Source: Sanchytrium tribonematis | Taxonomy: Eukaryota > Sanchytriomycota > Sanchytriomycetes > Sanchytriales > Sanchytriaceae | Length of the DNA stretch: 50,561 nt | Direction: 5' to 3' | NCBI GenBank assembly: GCA_018985235.1 | Contig: JADGIG010000014.1 | Coordinates: 1 to 50,561 of the forward strand | Part shown: in pieces, positions 1 through 9,358 of the stretch | Layout: each line of letters starts with the position of its first letter | Numbering within the stretch: the stretch's first letter is position 1 | Notes under the pieces: generated by a model | What the model saw: the letters and a program-made list of their open reading frames with translations, nothing else | Databases searched by the model: none | Told to the model about the DNA's origin: nothing | Made by a program: the position numbers and the translations under genes

Positions 1-344
1 CAGTATTATTAGATTTAAATACAAATACCGAATTGTTCTATACCTATTTTGAGGCAAAACACAACCGAGCCCGACAAGATGAGATGGCCCCAATACCATT
101 TAAACAATGGAGATCAGAAATAGACTTATTATCAAAGTCGTTGTTGCACAAAAGTACATATGACAAAGCAGAGTTGAAAGATATCAAGGAACGATTAACC
201 AGTTTCAGGAATACACAGGCCTCATCAGGTATTGTAGTTACAGCTAAATCTAATAGACCAAGTGATTCCACGAGTCCAGAGTCTGTAAATAAGAAACGCG
301 GTAACCCGAGTCCAGCTACTGGCACTCCTGCTTCTAAGAAATAA
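1..344 (+). CDS. C-terminal part of an unrecognised protein (5' truncated by window edge)
   Basis: The reading frame is open from base 3 to a TAA at 342-344, with no stop before the window edge, so this is the 3' end of a longer gene and not a small ORF starting at the TTG at 33. About 114 residues are visible. The first 70 are helical and charged (a stretch reading PFKQWRSEIDLL). The last 40 form a low-complexity Ser/Thr/Pro/Lys tail ending in PASKK. I recognise no family. The stop codon sits inside an AATAAA-type hexamer, as in most genes here. Confidence 0.6.
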   Translation, partial: VLLDLNTNTELFYTYFEAKHNRARQDEMAPIPFKQWRSEIDLLSKSLLHKSTYDKAELKDIKERLTSFRNTQASSGIVVTAKSNRPSDSTSPESVNKKRGNPSPATGTPASKK

Positions 345-427
345 AAATCGTTTAAACGAATTTCTTTTAATTGTGATTGGCTGTTGACTTCATTTAAGAT
401 ACAAACCGACAATTTTTTGATTGAAAC

Positions 428-1868
428 ATGCAAGTAGCAGCAGAATTTTTAGTTGATCCAGAAAATCTTAACATTTACAATGACAATGTTGTAGTGAATT
501 GTGTAGGAACAGGATGCGGTGCCACAAGTAAAAAGGAATTGTCCTACTTTTTTAAAACTACAAACTTTGGCCAGGACTTTGGTAATTTAGAAAAAGTACA
601 GGAGATTAAACATCTAGAAACTCAGAGTTTGATTTTGAATGAGACTGTGTACAAAATTCCAATTAAAGAGACAGAGCCAAACAGATTTCAATGGTTGCTT
701 ACAGGATTAAGATTGATTAATCCAGGTGAAGAAAAAATAGTTTACCTTGCTATTGTGACGATTATTGAGTTTTCTGATGCAATTGATAAAGTCCGAATTT
801 ATTGGGATCAAGCTTCATTATTGAAGCAGATTGGCTTTTTACATCATATTCAAGCGAAACCTAATACCTTTCAAACAGCTCCAAATTTTCAAACTCCGAT
901 CTTGGGGTCTTCACAAGCTGAGAAACTCATCGAAAATAAGGGGTTTAATACCTTTATCGAGAGTATTGTGGATGCTCAAGGAAAAGGCCAAAATTACAAA
1001 CAGCCGACTTCAATCGGCACCTGTTTAGACGACTCAGACTTGCAGCCTATTTTTGAGACTGGGAAAGCGGCCTCCCATAAATCCAGTATTGGTGGCAATG
1101 AAATGAGGTCTGCCCTGAAGGAATCTGAAGTATCCGAGAACAGATCAATAAGACAACTAAAAGAATCTCCATATAAACAAAAGGATTACATGAAAGCTTA
1201 CTTTGAAGGCACGGATAAGACAGACTGGCTTCCAAAAACCAAAATGATGGCTGAACCCGAAAAGTCCAAAGTTTTTGACGATGAACCAGTACCAGCGTTT
1301 TCCCATAAGCAAATCAATCCAAATAAGAATGCGTCTCATTTTTCCTTGACTGAAAATGAATATGAGAGCTCTCACAATCAAGCAACACTCAACAAAGCTA
1401 ATTCGGGTAGATCTCAAATATTTGATCAAGCGGATGAATTTAAACCAAGTACAAGAGTTTTGAATCCAGGTTGTACCGGGGGTAAGTCACAGATTCAATT
1501 CGGACTGGATGATGGCAGGCCAGGCAAACATGTTAATCCGGAAAAAAATCAATCTCATTTTTCTATAAGTGGTGACTTCTCTGATAAGTCTGCTTCCTTC
1601 AGAGAGCTTGGTTTAGCTGGAATAAAGTCATCCAAGGGTAATGAGTCTCATTTTGCCATATCTGATGCTGGAAGAACTGACCAGCCTGCTCCATCTCATC
1701 ATGGTCGTCGCTTGGTATATTTTATTCATTTAGTACAAGTCAAATCAATCCAGCTTCAGTCTCGGAGATGTCGATCCACTTGCGAAAGATTTCGAGAAAT
1801 TAAAAGTAAGACCCTCTTCGAAAGTTACGAATGTACCAGGAGGGCATTCATCGCTTAGACTTGGCTAA
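428..1868 (+). CDS. NTF2-like domain protein with Jupiter/HN1-type repeats; two exons split by a 19-nt intron
   Basis: Exons 428-1714 and 1734-1868 encode 473 residues. Residues 1-145 look like an NTF2-like (SnoaL/KSI fold) domain: an early WLLTG segment and the late motif VRIYWDQASLLKQIGFL are typical of fungal members. The C-terminal half is polar with recurring motifs: NPNKNASHFSL, NPEKNQSHFSI, GNESHFAI and PSTRVLNPGCTGGKSQ, the last resembling the P-S-S-R-V-L-x-P-G-G-x-S signature of Jupiter/HN1 (JPT) proteins. Reading through the intron gives an unrelated tail to 1858. Splicing it restores two more motif copies, NQSSFSLGD and RPSSKVTNVPGGHSS, then a TAA. The function of such proteins is unknown; Jupiter proteins bind microtubules, so a cytoskeletal role is only a guess. 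Confidence 0.75.
1715..1733 (+). other. 19-nt microintron (phase 0) in the NTF2/Jupiter-like gene
   Basis: The sequence is GTATATTTTATTCATTTAG, with GT-AG ends and an interior containing only one C and no G. Removing it joins codons TTG and TAC and shifts to the frame encoding the repeat motifs NQSSFSLGD and PSSKVTNVPGG, which match upstream repeats of the same protein. Retention changes frame and loses them. Confidence 0.8.
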
Positions 1869-1880
1869 TAAATTTATTTA

Positions 1881-4373
1881 CTACTGCTCGCACAATTCCT
1901 TAATTCTGGAATCTAGTTGGAGTATCAGCGGGTCAGTTGAATGGTATAAACCAGTAGAGAGCAATTCTTGCCTTTCATGACGAAGTCTGTCAATCTCAGG
2001 GTCGCCACTTGACTTTTTGGTGATTCCATTGAGTTCTTTTCGTAAAGATTCTAGCATTTTTAAATCGCTGTTATTTTTCTTTTGCTCTTCTTGAATTAGA
2101 TATCTCCACTTCAATTTCTCTACCATTTTTGAGTCAGTATCCAATTTTGACTGTTTGTCTTGCATGTTTGCAAGTTTAAAATTATCAAATTCAAATTGCA
2201 ATTTAATGCATCTTTCTTTAAAATGCTTTTTGACTTGTTCAGACTTTTGTAGTTTGAACTTAATATCGTTTAATTCACTCTGTAGTTTATGATTAGCGTC
2301 TTGAAGTTGAGTAGTTGTAGATTCAGCATTAATGTGTTTGATATGTATTAGTTTCTCATTAAGTTCATTGTATTTAGATTGAATCATATTATATTGAGAT
2401 TGGGCATCTTTTTGGGATTTCATAAGCTCTTTCACCTTTTCCTTGTATATCAAAAGTTCTTGTTCAGATTGTTTTAATTGCAGACTTTTTTCATTCTTTA
2501 TCTCCTCCATTTTCAAAACAACTTGCTGCTTTTCGAGTTCAAATTTGGCCAATAAAGCTTGTTTTTCCTTACTCATCGATGCCTCTCTTTTTTCAATATT
2601 CTCAGTCTTGAGCCTCAGTTCATCATCTAATGCTCGTAATTCGGTTAATTGTTGTTCAACTTCCTTGTAACTTGAAAAAAGCTTTTCAAGATTCCTTTTT
2701 AATGCTGGCTGATCCATCAACAAATGTTGAACGTCTTGTTTACTCTCATCTGTTTGGACAGCGATATTAGCAACCGGAGACTTGAATTTCAATGACAATT
2801 TTCTGTAAATTTCTTCATCCGTCTGGTGTGGCGTAAAGGTTGTGGCATCTATGGCTTTGAGTTTAGGAGACTCAGGTTGATTTTCAACATCAATACCAAA
2901 TTCTTTTAAGTAGCTAAGGTTATCTATTGGCTCACGCAGATCTTCCTTATGAATTTCAGGTATTTCTTTTTCTTGAAATTCTCCAAAATCTTCTAAAGCT
3001 ATCGTGGCCTTGAGTTGTCCTACATTTTCAATTAATATTGGGATGTCAATTAATTGCAAATCCCCCTGTCCATGAATTTCCGGAGTTCGTTCACTTTTGA
3101 GTACATTTCCTAAATTTATTTGACAGTTTCCCACCAGCGATTTCTTTTTGTATTGATCATGTGAAAAAACTTCAATATTCAATGGTTTTAGCAAAGCTTT
3201 TAAATCTGTAAAATTCATAACCATCTCGTAAGCACAGAATCCATTTTGAATAAAGGATTCAATGTTATTTTGTAGCATCACAGGCGGCCTAGTAGAAAAT
3301 TGATTTTTTGTGCCTAGAACGTAAAGCTCGTAATGAAACTCAACTGGTAATTTAATATTGGAATGTCCAATAATGCTTCTTAGATCGATACTGAGTCGAT
3401 ATTGATGAGCTTCATTTGATAAAGATGTGATTGAAGTAGATTTGGAAACAGGCACAGGAATTTTAGATACAGAGACATCCGAAATATCATTTTTAGTTGG
3501 AGATATAGATTTAGGTTTTCTGTTTTGAGAAATTTCATCCCTGGGGTATCCAATACATTCTAGTTTTATGTCGTAATTATTCAAAGAGATAATTTTCAGT
3601 GTTCCAGATAAAAAATCTATCAAGTGGAAACCTCTTTCCAACACTTTAATCGGTTTTACATTTTCATGTTTTACAACAAAAACCTTGAATTCCGTAGACT
3701 TCCAAAATTCTTGTAATTCACTCAAATGACCCTCAAATACAATTTGATGAATGCTAATTGGCTTATTCTTGTTTAAAATAATATGCTTATTCAATAGTTT
3801 CAATGCGACTGACTCTTTATCATCTTCAAAGTGACAAGATATTGTGGCTGTCATTCTGTAGACTTCTTTACCTTCGCCCACAACAATATTACCTTGATGT
3901 AAATTTAGATAAATGTTAGGACTCCAAATCATTAGGGCTTGGGTAATTAAACGCTCAGGACTCAGCTCATCCATCTCTAAGAATTGATCGGGCTGTTCCG
4001 GCACTAAACCGACTCCAAATCCGATTAAAACTTGTGGTCTAGGGGTATAATTGGTATTCATTAATGTGAACCACTTTTTACTTTCGGGTGGTAATTTGTT
4101 TTCAGCCCGTCGCATGTCAAGTAGAACAAATCCCACCAATTTCTTTGGCTTCTGATAGCAACTTAATTTGCAGTTTAAGCGATTTTGTTTTAAAAAATTA
4201 AATTGCTGCTCATTCAAGTAAAAAACTAATTCCGTGTCAATGGTCATTTCCGAAGTTGATACTAGTACTTCTGATGTTAATTTTTCATTGTTCAGTGTGC
4301 ACTCAAAATATATCGGAGATTTTGATGGTATGATGTGTTTAGCCTTATGCAAAACGATAAAAACCGAAAACAT
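1881..4373 (-). CDS. CEP120: CEP120-like centriolar C2-domain/coiled-coil protein
   Basis: The 830-residue protein has the CEP120 layout. An N-terminal C2-like domain (about residues 1-120, with VGFVLLDMRRAE and KKWFTLMN matching the family's conserved GYIVLDLR...KWY..L pattern) is followed by further beta-rich C2-like segments to about residue 470. A linker then leads to a long coiled coil (about 560-780). The C-terminal motif LRHERQELLSTGLY followed by LDSRIKEL closely resembles the CEP120 C-terminus. CEP120 acts at centrioles in duplication, elongation and basal-body maturation, so its presence implies a flagellum. The start ATG is at 4371-4373. The gene converges on the NTF2/Jupiter-like gene with only 12 bp between stops. 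Confidence 0.8.
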   Translation of the reverse strand: MFSVFIVLHKAKHIIPSKSPIYFECTLNNEKLTSEVLVSTSEMTIDTELVFYLNEQQFNFLKQNRLNCKLSCYQKPKKLVGFVLLDMRRAENKLPPESKKWFTLMNTNYTPRPQVLIGFGVGLVPEQPDQFLEMDELSPERLITQALMIWSPNIYLNLHQGNIVVGEGKEVYRMTATISCHFEDDKESVALKLLNKHIILNKNKPISIHQIVFEGHLSELQEFWKSTEFKVFVVKHENVKPIKVLERGFHLIDFLSGTLKIISLNNYDIKLECIGYPRDEISQNRKPKSISPTKNDISDVSVSKIPVPVSKSTSITSLSNEAHQYRLSIDLRSIIGHSNIKLPVEFHYELYVLGTKNQFSTRPPVMLQNNIESFIQNGFCAYEMVMNFTDLKALLKPLNIEVFSHDQYKKKSLVGNCQINLGNVLKSERTPEIHGQGDLQLIDIPILIENVGQLKATIALEDFGEFQEKEIPEIHKEDLREPIDNLSYLKEFGIDVENQPESPKLKAIDATTFTPHQTDEEIYRKLSLKFKSPVANIAVQTDESKQDVQHLLMDQPALKRNLEKLFSSYKEVEQQLTELRALDDELRLKTENIEKREASMSKEKQALLAKFELEKQQVVLKMEEIKNEKSLQLKQSEQELLIYKEKVKELMKSQKDAQSQYNMIQSKYNELNEKLIHIKHINAESTTTQLQDANHKLQSELNDIKFKLQKSEQVKKHFKERCIKLQFEFDNFKLANMQDKQSKLDTDSKMVEKLKWRYLIQEEQKKNNSDLKMLESLRKELNGITKKSSGDPEIDRLRHERQELLSTGLYHSTDPLILQLDSRIKELCEQ

Positions 4374-4418
4374 AAAAAATTGATTTCAAGGAGAAAAGAT
4401 GTTAAAATATACAGTTTA

Positions 4419-5414
4419 CTAAAAGTCGACAAATAAATCATGATAAATATCTTCTTGCACAGAGTGCTTGGTTTTTTCTTCAGGATAATGATCAAAATAA
4501 CTTGAATCACCAGGATGTTGTAGATGCGGAACAATCGGAGGTGTCAACTTCAAATTTTCAACATCCAGCCAATTAATTTGTGCAAAAAACAAATGATTTT
4601 TGATGTCATCAGTGCCATTTCTCAGGTTACCTATCCTATTAGTCAGATCGTGGGTCAAAAGTTGCCGTATTAAATCTTTTGCTGGAGAATGAAATTGAGC
4701 AGGAAAGATTAATTTAGCTCTGAGAATCTTTTCATAGATCCCAAATGGAGATTCATCATAAAAAGGAGGATACCCAACTAAAAATTCATAAATAAGTATA
4801 CCGAGAGCGTACCAATCTACGGCCTTAGTGTGTCCCTTACCTTTTATAATTTCTGGAGCAAGATATTCAGCAGTTCCACACAAGGTATATGTAACATCAC
4901 CTTCTGGTACAAATTTAGCAAATCCAAAGTCACAAAGCTTTAAATTTCCTTTTGAGTTTAATAATAAATTTTCTGGCTTAAGGTCTCGATAGATGCAGCC
5001 ATGATCATGAAGAAACCCCAAGGCGGTTGTAAGTTGAGCAGCATAAAAGACAGATGTGCTTAAGTTGAATCTTCCAGCTTTTCTTAAGTGACTAAATAAT
5101 TCCCCACCAGGAATATATTCCATAATCAGATATAAATTTGCGGATGATTGAAAATGATAGAGTAAATTCACAATTAAAGGATGCTTAAGTTTTTCTAAAA
5201 TCATTTTTTCATTTCTGATATGTTCTACTTGACGCAGTTTGACAATAGTCTTTTTTTGCAACACCTTCAATGCGTAATACTGAAATGGTGACAAGGTTGG
5301 TTTTGCAAATGCCGATGGTTTAATTCTGGTTAAATACACCCTTCCGAATGTACCCGTCCCGAGTGTATTTAAAAGTTCAAAATCGTGGTACGTAAAATCA
5401 TCCTCTTTAGTCAT
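4419..5414 (-). CDS. cAMP-dependent protein kinase catalytic subunit (AGC kinase)
   Basis: The 331-residue protein is a complete AGC kinase. The glycine loop is LGTGTFGRVYL, the ATP-binding lysine lies in YALKVLQKK, the catalytic loop is YRDLKPENLLL, and CDFGFAK is the DFG motif. The activation loop TLCGTAEYLAPE carries the PDK1-site threonine and the PKA-type GTAEYLAPE sequence. The tail ends in FVDF, the FxxF hydrophobic motif that docks into the PKA N-lobe. The size equals a minimal PKA-C with almost no N-terminal extension. It would phosphorylate Ser/Thr targets when released from a regulatory subunit, which is not in this window. It lies 29 bp downstream of the dehydrogenase gene on the same strand. 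PRKX is the nearest alternative. Confidence 0.9.
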   Translation of the reverse strand: MTKEDDFTYHDFELLNTLGTGTFGRVYLTRIKPSAFAKPTLSPFQYYALKVLQKKTIVKLRQVEHIRNEKMILEKLKHPLIVNLLYHFQSSANLYLIMEYIPGGELFSHLRKAGRFNLSTSVFYAAQLTTALGFLHDHGCIYRDLKPENLLLNSKGNLKLCDFGFAKFVPEGDVTYTLCGTAEYLAPEIIKGKGHTKAVDWYALGILIYEFLVGYPPFYDESPFGIYEKILRAKLIFPAQFHSPAKDLIRQLLTHDLTNRIGNLRNGTDDIKNHLFFAQINWLDVENLKLTPPIVPHLQHPGDSSYFDHYPEEKTKHSVQEDIYHDLFVDF

Positions 5415-5443
5415 TGTTTGACAAGGGGTAAAATCACTAAAAT

Positions 5444-6268
5444 TTATTTCATCTTTTTTCCAGCTTCATCATATAAAAAGAATCCTGCTTTTGTTTTTAA
5501 ACCCAATTTCTTTTCATTAACCAAGTCAATTAAAGTTTTAGGGGGTTTACACCATTCCTGTTGGTTCTCTTTGTACCACCCTTCACTAATAAACAATAAT
5601 GTATCAAGTCCAACAAAGTCAGCCAATGTGAAAGGACCCATGGGATAACCAGCACCGAGTTTCATGGCTTTGTCTACATCACTCATTGAGGCATCCCCAC
5701 GTTCCACCAGTTTAATGGCTTCAAGAATATATGGAACTAGTAGTCGATTAACAATGAATCCTGGAGTGTTTTTACAAATGACAGGAGCTTTCTCAATATT
5801 TTTGCAGTATTCCTTTAATTGCGCAACTTTTTTTTCTTGATTTGAAGCAGTGTAAATTATCTCAACTAATGGCATTTTAGTAACAGGGTTGAAGAAATGC
5901 AGACCTAGAGCCTCTTTTCCACTAGGGAAGCATTTCTTTACATCCAAGCTACTGGTATTTGTGCATATAACTGCTTTAGGAGCAACGTCAAAAACTTGTT
6001 GCAGTAATTTTCTTTTCAATTCAAGAACTTCAGGTACTGCTTCAACAACTAAATCGCAGTCTTTAAATGATTTGATGTCAGTAGATAGCGTCAAATTCTC
6101 ATGATCATATTTTGACTTGAATTTGTCGAGCATCTTTTGATTTGCGTCAACCAAAACTGTTTTGTATTTCGGCAAAGATACACGAGCAATTCCGCCTCCC
6201 ATTTGACCGGCTCCCAAAATACCTATTTTGGTAAAAGACATTGTGCGAGTCAGATTCAACAAACTCAT
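5444..6268 (-). CDS. 3-hydroxyacyl-CoA / 3-hydroxybutyryl-CoA dehydrogenase
   Basis: The 274-residue protein begins MSLLNLTRTMSF, a short basic hydroxylated leader that could be a mitochondrial presequence. The Rossmann motif GILGAGQMGGGIA follows, with VLVDA at the end of the second strand selecting NAD. Catalytic signatures are NTSSL, GLHFFNPV (catalytic His), TPGFIVNR and GAGYPMGPF. It should oxidise 3-hydroxyacyl-CoA to 3-ketoacyl-CoA with NAD+ in beta-oxidation or butyrate metabolism. The segment between VDA and the DLVVEAVPE motif is roughly 15-20 residues shorter than in typical members. There is no C-terminal peroxisomal SKL-type signal (the end is KKMK). Confidence 0.88.
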   Translation of the reverse strand: MSLLNLTRTMSFTKIGILGAGQMGGGIARVSLPKYKTVLVDANQKMLDKFKSKYDHENLTLSTDIKSFKDCDLVVEAVPEVLELKRKLLQQVFDVAPKAVICTNTSSLDVKKCFPSGKEALGLHFFNPVTKMPLVEIIYTASNQEKKVAQLKEYCKNIEKAPVICKNTPGFIVNRLLVPYILEAIKLVERGDASMSDVDKAMKLGAGYPMGPFTLADFVGLDTLLFISEGWYKENQQEWCKPPKTLIDLVNEKKLGLKTKAGFFLYDEAGKKMK

Positions 6269-6287
6269 AAACCGTTTGAAAAATTAT

Positions 6288-7517
6288 TTATTTTATATAT
6301 TTTTTAACATCATGCAAATACTTTTCGGGGATGCCAAGCTGCTGCAATTGCTTGACTTTTTCCATTTTTAATTGCTCAATGGCAATTTGTTTTGTTTGAA
6401 TCTCTTCATTAAATTGATGAAGCTCAGCGTAAAATTTGTTTGAACTTTCCAACTTGGCCTTTTTCTTTTCTTCGATTTGAGCCTTTATATCTATCAAAAA
6501 TTGGTTAAGTTGCTCTTTCTTTAGCTTTTGAGCTACTCTCATCTTTTCGTCGACTTCTTGCTGTTGTCGAAGAATGTCTTGGTATTCAAGTTTTGCTTTT
6601 TCAGTTTCCTTTGCTATAGTATTTTCTTTTAACAATTTTAATCTTTGCCTTTCTTCGATAAGTTGCAGTCTGGCAATATGTGCCTTATTTTTCTTCTCCT
6701 CCTCTTCCTTTCTGCTTTTCATTTCAAAATCATATGCAGCCTTCATTGCAGAAATGTCTTGCTTATTGCTCTTCATTTCTGATTTTCGTTTGTGCTCCAT
6801 CAAGCTTTTCGCATAAGCTCTCTCCATTTCTAAACGTTTTTCCTTTCTCTGTTTTTCTAATTGCTCTTCCTTTTCAATTTTTTGCAAAGTATATTGTAAC
6901 ATTTGCTTGTCCATGGCCAACTCATTTTCTTTGGCTTCTTGTCTCTTTGTAGAGGCTTGTTGGTTACTCTCTATGATAGCCCTGGTAAATTCCTTCTTCT
7001 TTTCCGTAAGGATTTTCTTCTTCTGCTCCTCTTCTTGAGACTGAAGCTGATATTGCTTTTGCTGGTTTTCACTTTCCTTCTTTCGCTCCTCCTTTTCAAT
7101 ACTAGATTTTAATCTTTTCTCAACCATTTGCACCTTTATATTCTTGGCATTTTCCTTTTGTTTTTCAAAAGTTAGATGGAAGCTTTCATCTTGTTTCCTG
7201 ATATTTTCTATACGAGCAACCTCCACTTCAAGGTCCATGTTTTGCTCGTATACTTCAAGCTCTTGTTTAATAAGCTTTTTTTCTATTAATTGTCTATCTC
7301 TTATGGCTGCGCATTTGGCTTGATTGATTAGAATGTTCAATGCTCGAATCTCGTCGTGGTCTTCATAATATGGCTTTACTTCATCTTTAGGAATAGTTGG
7401 GACTTCTTCCACATAAGGATGCGCTTGAATCTGAGCTATCAAGCTATCACTGTCACTTTCCTCTGAATTTCTTGGTTTCGTGGTGAGCTCTCGAAGACGA
7501 GAGGAATTGATAACCAT
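6288..7517 (-). CDS. CFAP45: CFAP45-like axonemal coiled-coil protein
   Basis: The 409-residue protein is almost entirely charged alpha-helix/coiled coil after residue 50. The segment ALNILINQAKCAAIRDRQL followed by LIKQELEVYE matches the CFAP45 (CCDC19) N-terminal conserved region, and the C-terminal LQQLGIPEKYL resembles the family's (L/V)PEKYC ending. CFAP45 is a microtubule inner protein of the axonemal doublet. CFAP53 and trichoplein share the general fold, so the assignment rests on these two motifs. The start ATG is at 7515-7517. The stop is 19 bp upstream of the dehydrogenase start. Confidence 0.7.
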   Translation of the reverse strand: MVINSSRLRELTTKPRNSEESDSDSLIAQIQAHPYVEEVPTIPKDEVKPYYEDHDEIRALNILINQAKCAAIRDRQLIEKKLIKQELEVYEQNMDLEVEVARIENIRKQDESFHLTFEKQKENAKNIKVQMVEKRLKSSIEKEERKKESENQQKQYQLQSQEEEQKKKILTEKKKEFTRAIIESNQQASTKRQEAKENELAMDKQMLQYTLQKIEKEEQLEKQRKEKRLEMERAYAKSLMEHKRKSEMKSNKQDISAMKAAYDFEMKSRKEEEEKKNKAHIARLQLIEERQRLKLLKENTIAKETEKAKLEYQDILRQQQEVDEKMRVAQKLKKEQLNQFLIDIKAQIEEKKKAKLESSNKFYAELHQFNEEIQTKQIAIEQLKMEKVKQLQQLGIPEKYLHDVKKYIK

Positions 7518-7621
7518 GGCCTATAAAAAATATTTTTTTTACTCAATACAAAAAGAATGTCCAGAGACCAGTAAGTAGCGCGTAAATACTCATAAAGTAT
7601 ACTTTTCTTCTCTTTCCACCT

Positions 7622-8632
7622 CTAGCAACATTCGGATCTTGATTTGCAAACATTATTGGCCGCAAGGCTCTGAGCTAAATAAATTTTGATTACTGTAAAA
7701 AAAGCTAAAGCTACAGATATGTATCCTCTCAAAGTCCATCCCAATATACCTTTGAATCCCAAAAGTGTTATAAAGCCATTGATTACAGCACCAACAAACA
7801 TGTACCCGATAAGAGCAGCCAGATCAAGCCATGATATGTAAGAGCCAACATTATTTAAATAAAGAAATAAAGATAGAACCAATAATTGTAATATATATAC
7901 GAATATGGTGAAAGAAGCGGTAATTCCTAATATGTCTGGATGAAAGGTTGACTTGCTTTTTGAACCATCTGCGATTGCTTTTGAGCCATCTAGACCAGTT
8001 TGTAAACCTACAAGCAATATATATGTTATAAAAGTCATCAAAGGAATATAAAGATCAAATTCACTACCAACTCTATTTCCATTTGGAATTTTGATTTGCT
8101 TGAAGGGAAATAAAATATTGGCTAGCCTGTAGACTACATACTGATGATTAACTCTGAAGTAAACTCTCAAAACATCAATATATCTTGAAGAATTTTTAAA
8201 ATATTGATTTGAAGCGTTCATAGCCATATTGAAAGTACCCAGACCCGCAGCTAAAGTATTACCATTAAAAGGAGATTGTCCAGAATCCTGATTATATTGA
8301 TTTGGATAGGAACTGGGCTGAGGGGCGTAATTTTGTGGATATTGCTGTTGTTGCATATTTGGTGATGCATTTGGATTTGCTTGATAATTGTTGTATTGTG
8401 GCTGATTCGATTCAGGTATAGGCATATTTGGCGGGTAACTAGTATCCGGTTGATAATTATATTGCTGAGGTGGTTGTTGCTGTAAATTTGGGGAATTTTG
8501 ATAGCTAGGAGGATATTGTGCAGGTGGCGGAGATTGGCGAGGCTGCTGCTTTTGAGGTCTTGCCTGTCCAGCATTTGGCCGCTGCTGAGTCTGTGCGTAA
8601 GGCTGTTGGTAATAATTTTGTTCGTTCGACAT
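7622..8632 (-). CDS. YIF1: YIF1 family ER-Golgi membrane protein
   Basis: The first ATG at 8630-8632 gives 336 residues; the frame extends to a TTG further upstream, which I do not use. Residues 1-125 are a Q/N/P/Y-rich cytosolic tail. The domain from about 140 carries family hallmarks: YFRVNHQYVVYRLANILFPF and DLYIPLMTFITYILL, then about five hydrophobic segments. Yif1 binds Yip1 and Ypt/Rab GTPases and acts in COPII vesicle fusion between ER and Golgi. The protein ends SRSECC, a possible lipid-modified CC end, although family members are normally anchored by their TM segments. The sequence just upstream of the ATG contains a 17-mer shared with the SEC22 gene. Confidence 0.88.
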   Translation of the reverse strand: MSNEQNYYQQPYAQTQQRPNAGQARPQKQQPRQSPPPAQYPPSYQNSPNLQQQPPQQYNYQPDTSYPPNMPIPESNQPQYNNYQANPNASPNMQQQQYPQNYAPQPSSYPNQYNQDSGQSPFNGNTLAAGLGTFNMAMNASNQYFKNSSRYIDVLRVYFRVNHQYVVYRLANILFPFKQIKIPNGNRVGSEFDLYIPLMTFITYILLVGLQTGLDGSKAIADGSKSKSTFHPDILGITASFTIFVYILQLLVLSLFLYLNNVGSYISWLDLAALIGYMFVGAVINGFITLLGFKGILGWTLRGYISVALAFFTVIKIYLAQSLAANNVCKSRSECC

Positions 8633-8636
8633 CAAT

Positions 8637-8653
8637 AAAAGTTTCAAAAATTA
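8637..8653 (-). promoter_or_regulatory. 17-nt start-proximal element of YIF1 (identical copy at SEC22)
   Basis: In gene orientation the sequence TAATTTTTGAAACTTTT lies 4 bp upstream of the YIF1 ATG. The identical 17-mer lies just upstream of the SEC22 ATG. A 14/17 version precedes the dehydrogenase ATG (6270-6286). The core AATTTTTGAAAC directly abuts the ATG at 42990-43001. It could be an initiator/transcription start or 5'-UTR element. Confidence 0.35.
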
Positions 8654-8783
8654 TTTTTTATTCTAATATATTGTTCATATCACAATTACAATGTAAAGAT
8701 GTCGCATTTTCAGACGTGTCTATTGTTGCTTAAAAATGATGAAACCAACTTTTAAAGCAAAGTAATGTGAAACAATAATTAAA

Positions 8784-9341
8784 ATGGAAAATATCACTTT
8801 TGAAATTAACACTCCGGATGTTGCACACGACGACTATTTATTCTTGACCATCCTAATTGTGACTATGGTTCCATCTCTAACTTGTTTATATTACTATATC
8901 TCTGATTATTTTGATAGAGAGCCCACAAAATCACTACAATACCTAAAACTCGTCAATTTGTGTCTTATTGGACTCCACTTTGTCTGTTTTCTAACTCCTT
9001 TACCTAAAACTAATCTGTTGGTAGGCCTGATAAATTATTCTATCTACGCCATATTGAATATAAAAAGAAGCGAACCGAAATATCATTTACATACTAAGCC
9101 ATTTCATCTGAAGGCCCTGGTACCTTCCAATTTGGTGTCCAAAATATATATATTTAATATTGGGATTGTCATTTTGCACTATATACTTTGGATGCAATAC
9201 CTTTACCGCTTTAGCTTTGTGTTATTCATATTTTTATTTGTATTTTTCTACCCCATCATGGATTTATTTTACCAAATTCGATCAACTGTGTCCCTCCCTG
9301 TCTTTAACAAACATTATGCTGTAAGGTTTAAATCAGAGTAA
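8784..9341 (+). CDS. Small multi-pass membrane protein, weakly cornichon-like
   Basis: The 185-residue protein has about four or five hydrophobic segments: roughly residues 18-40, 55-72, 76-93, 125-145 and 147-165. The loop after the first segment (ISDYFDREP) and the order TM, acidic loop, TM pair, His-rich loop, TM resemble cornichon/Erv14 cargo receptors of COPII vesicles, but no diagnostic motif is preserved. I therefore regard the family call as tentative. It ends 17 bp from the ATP-citrate lyase stop on the other strand. Confidence 0.55.
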   Translation: MENITFEINTPDVAHDDYLFLTILIVTMVPSLTCLYYYISDYFDREPTKSLQYLKLVNLCLIGLHFVCFLTPLPKTNLLVGLINYSIYAILNIKRSEPKYHLHTKPFHLKALVPSNLVSKIYIFNIGIVILHYILWMQYLYRFSFVLFIFLFVFFYPIMDLFYQIRSTVSLPVFNKHYAVRFKSE

Positions 9342-9358
9342 GTAAATTCAAAATTTTA

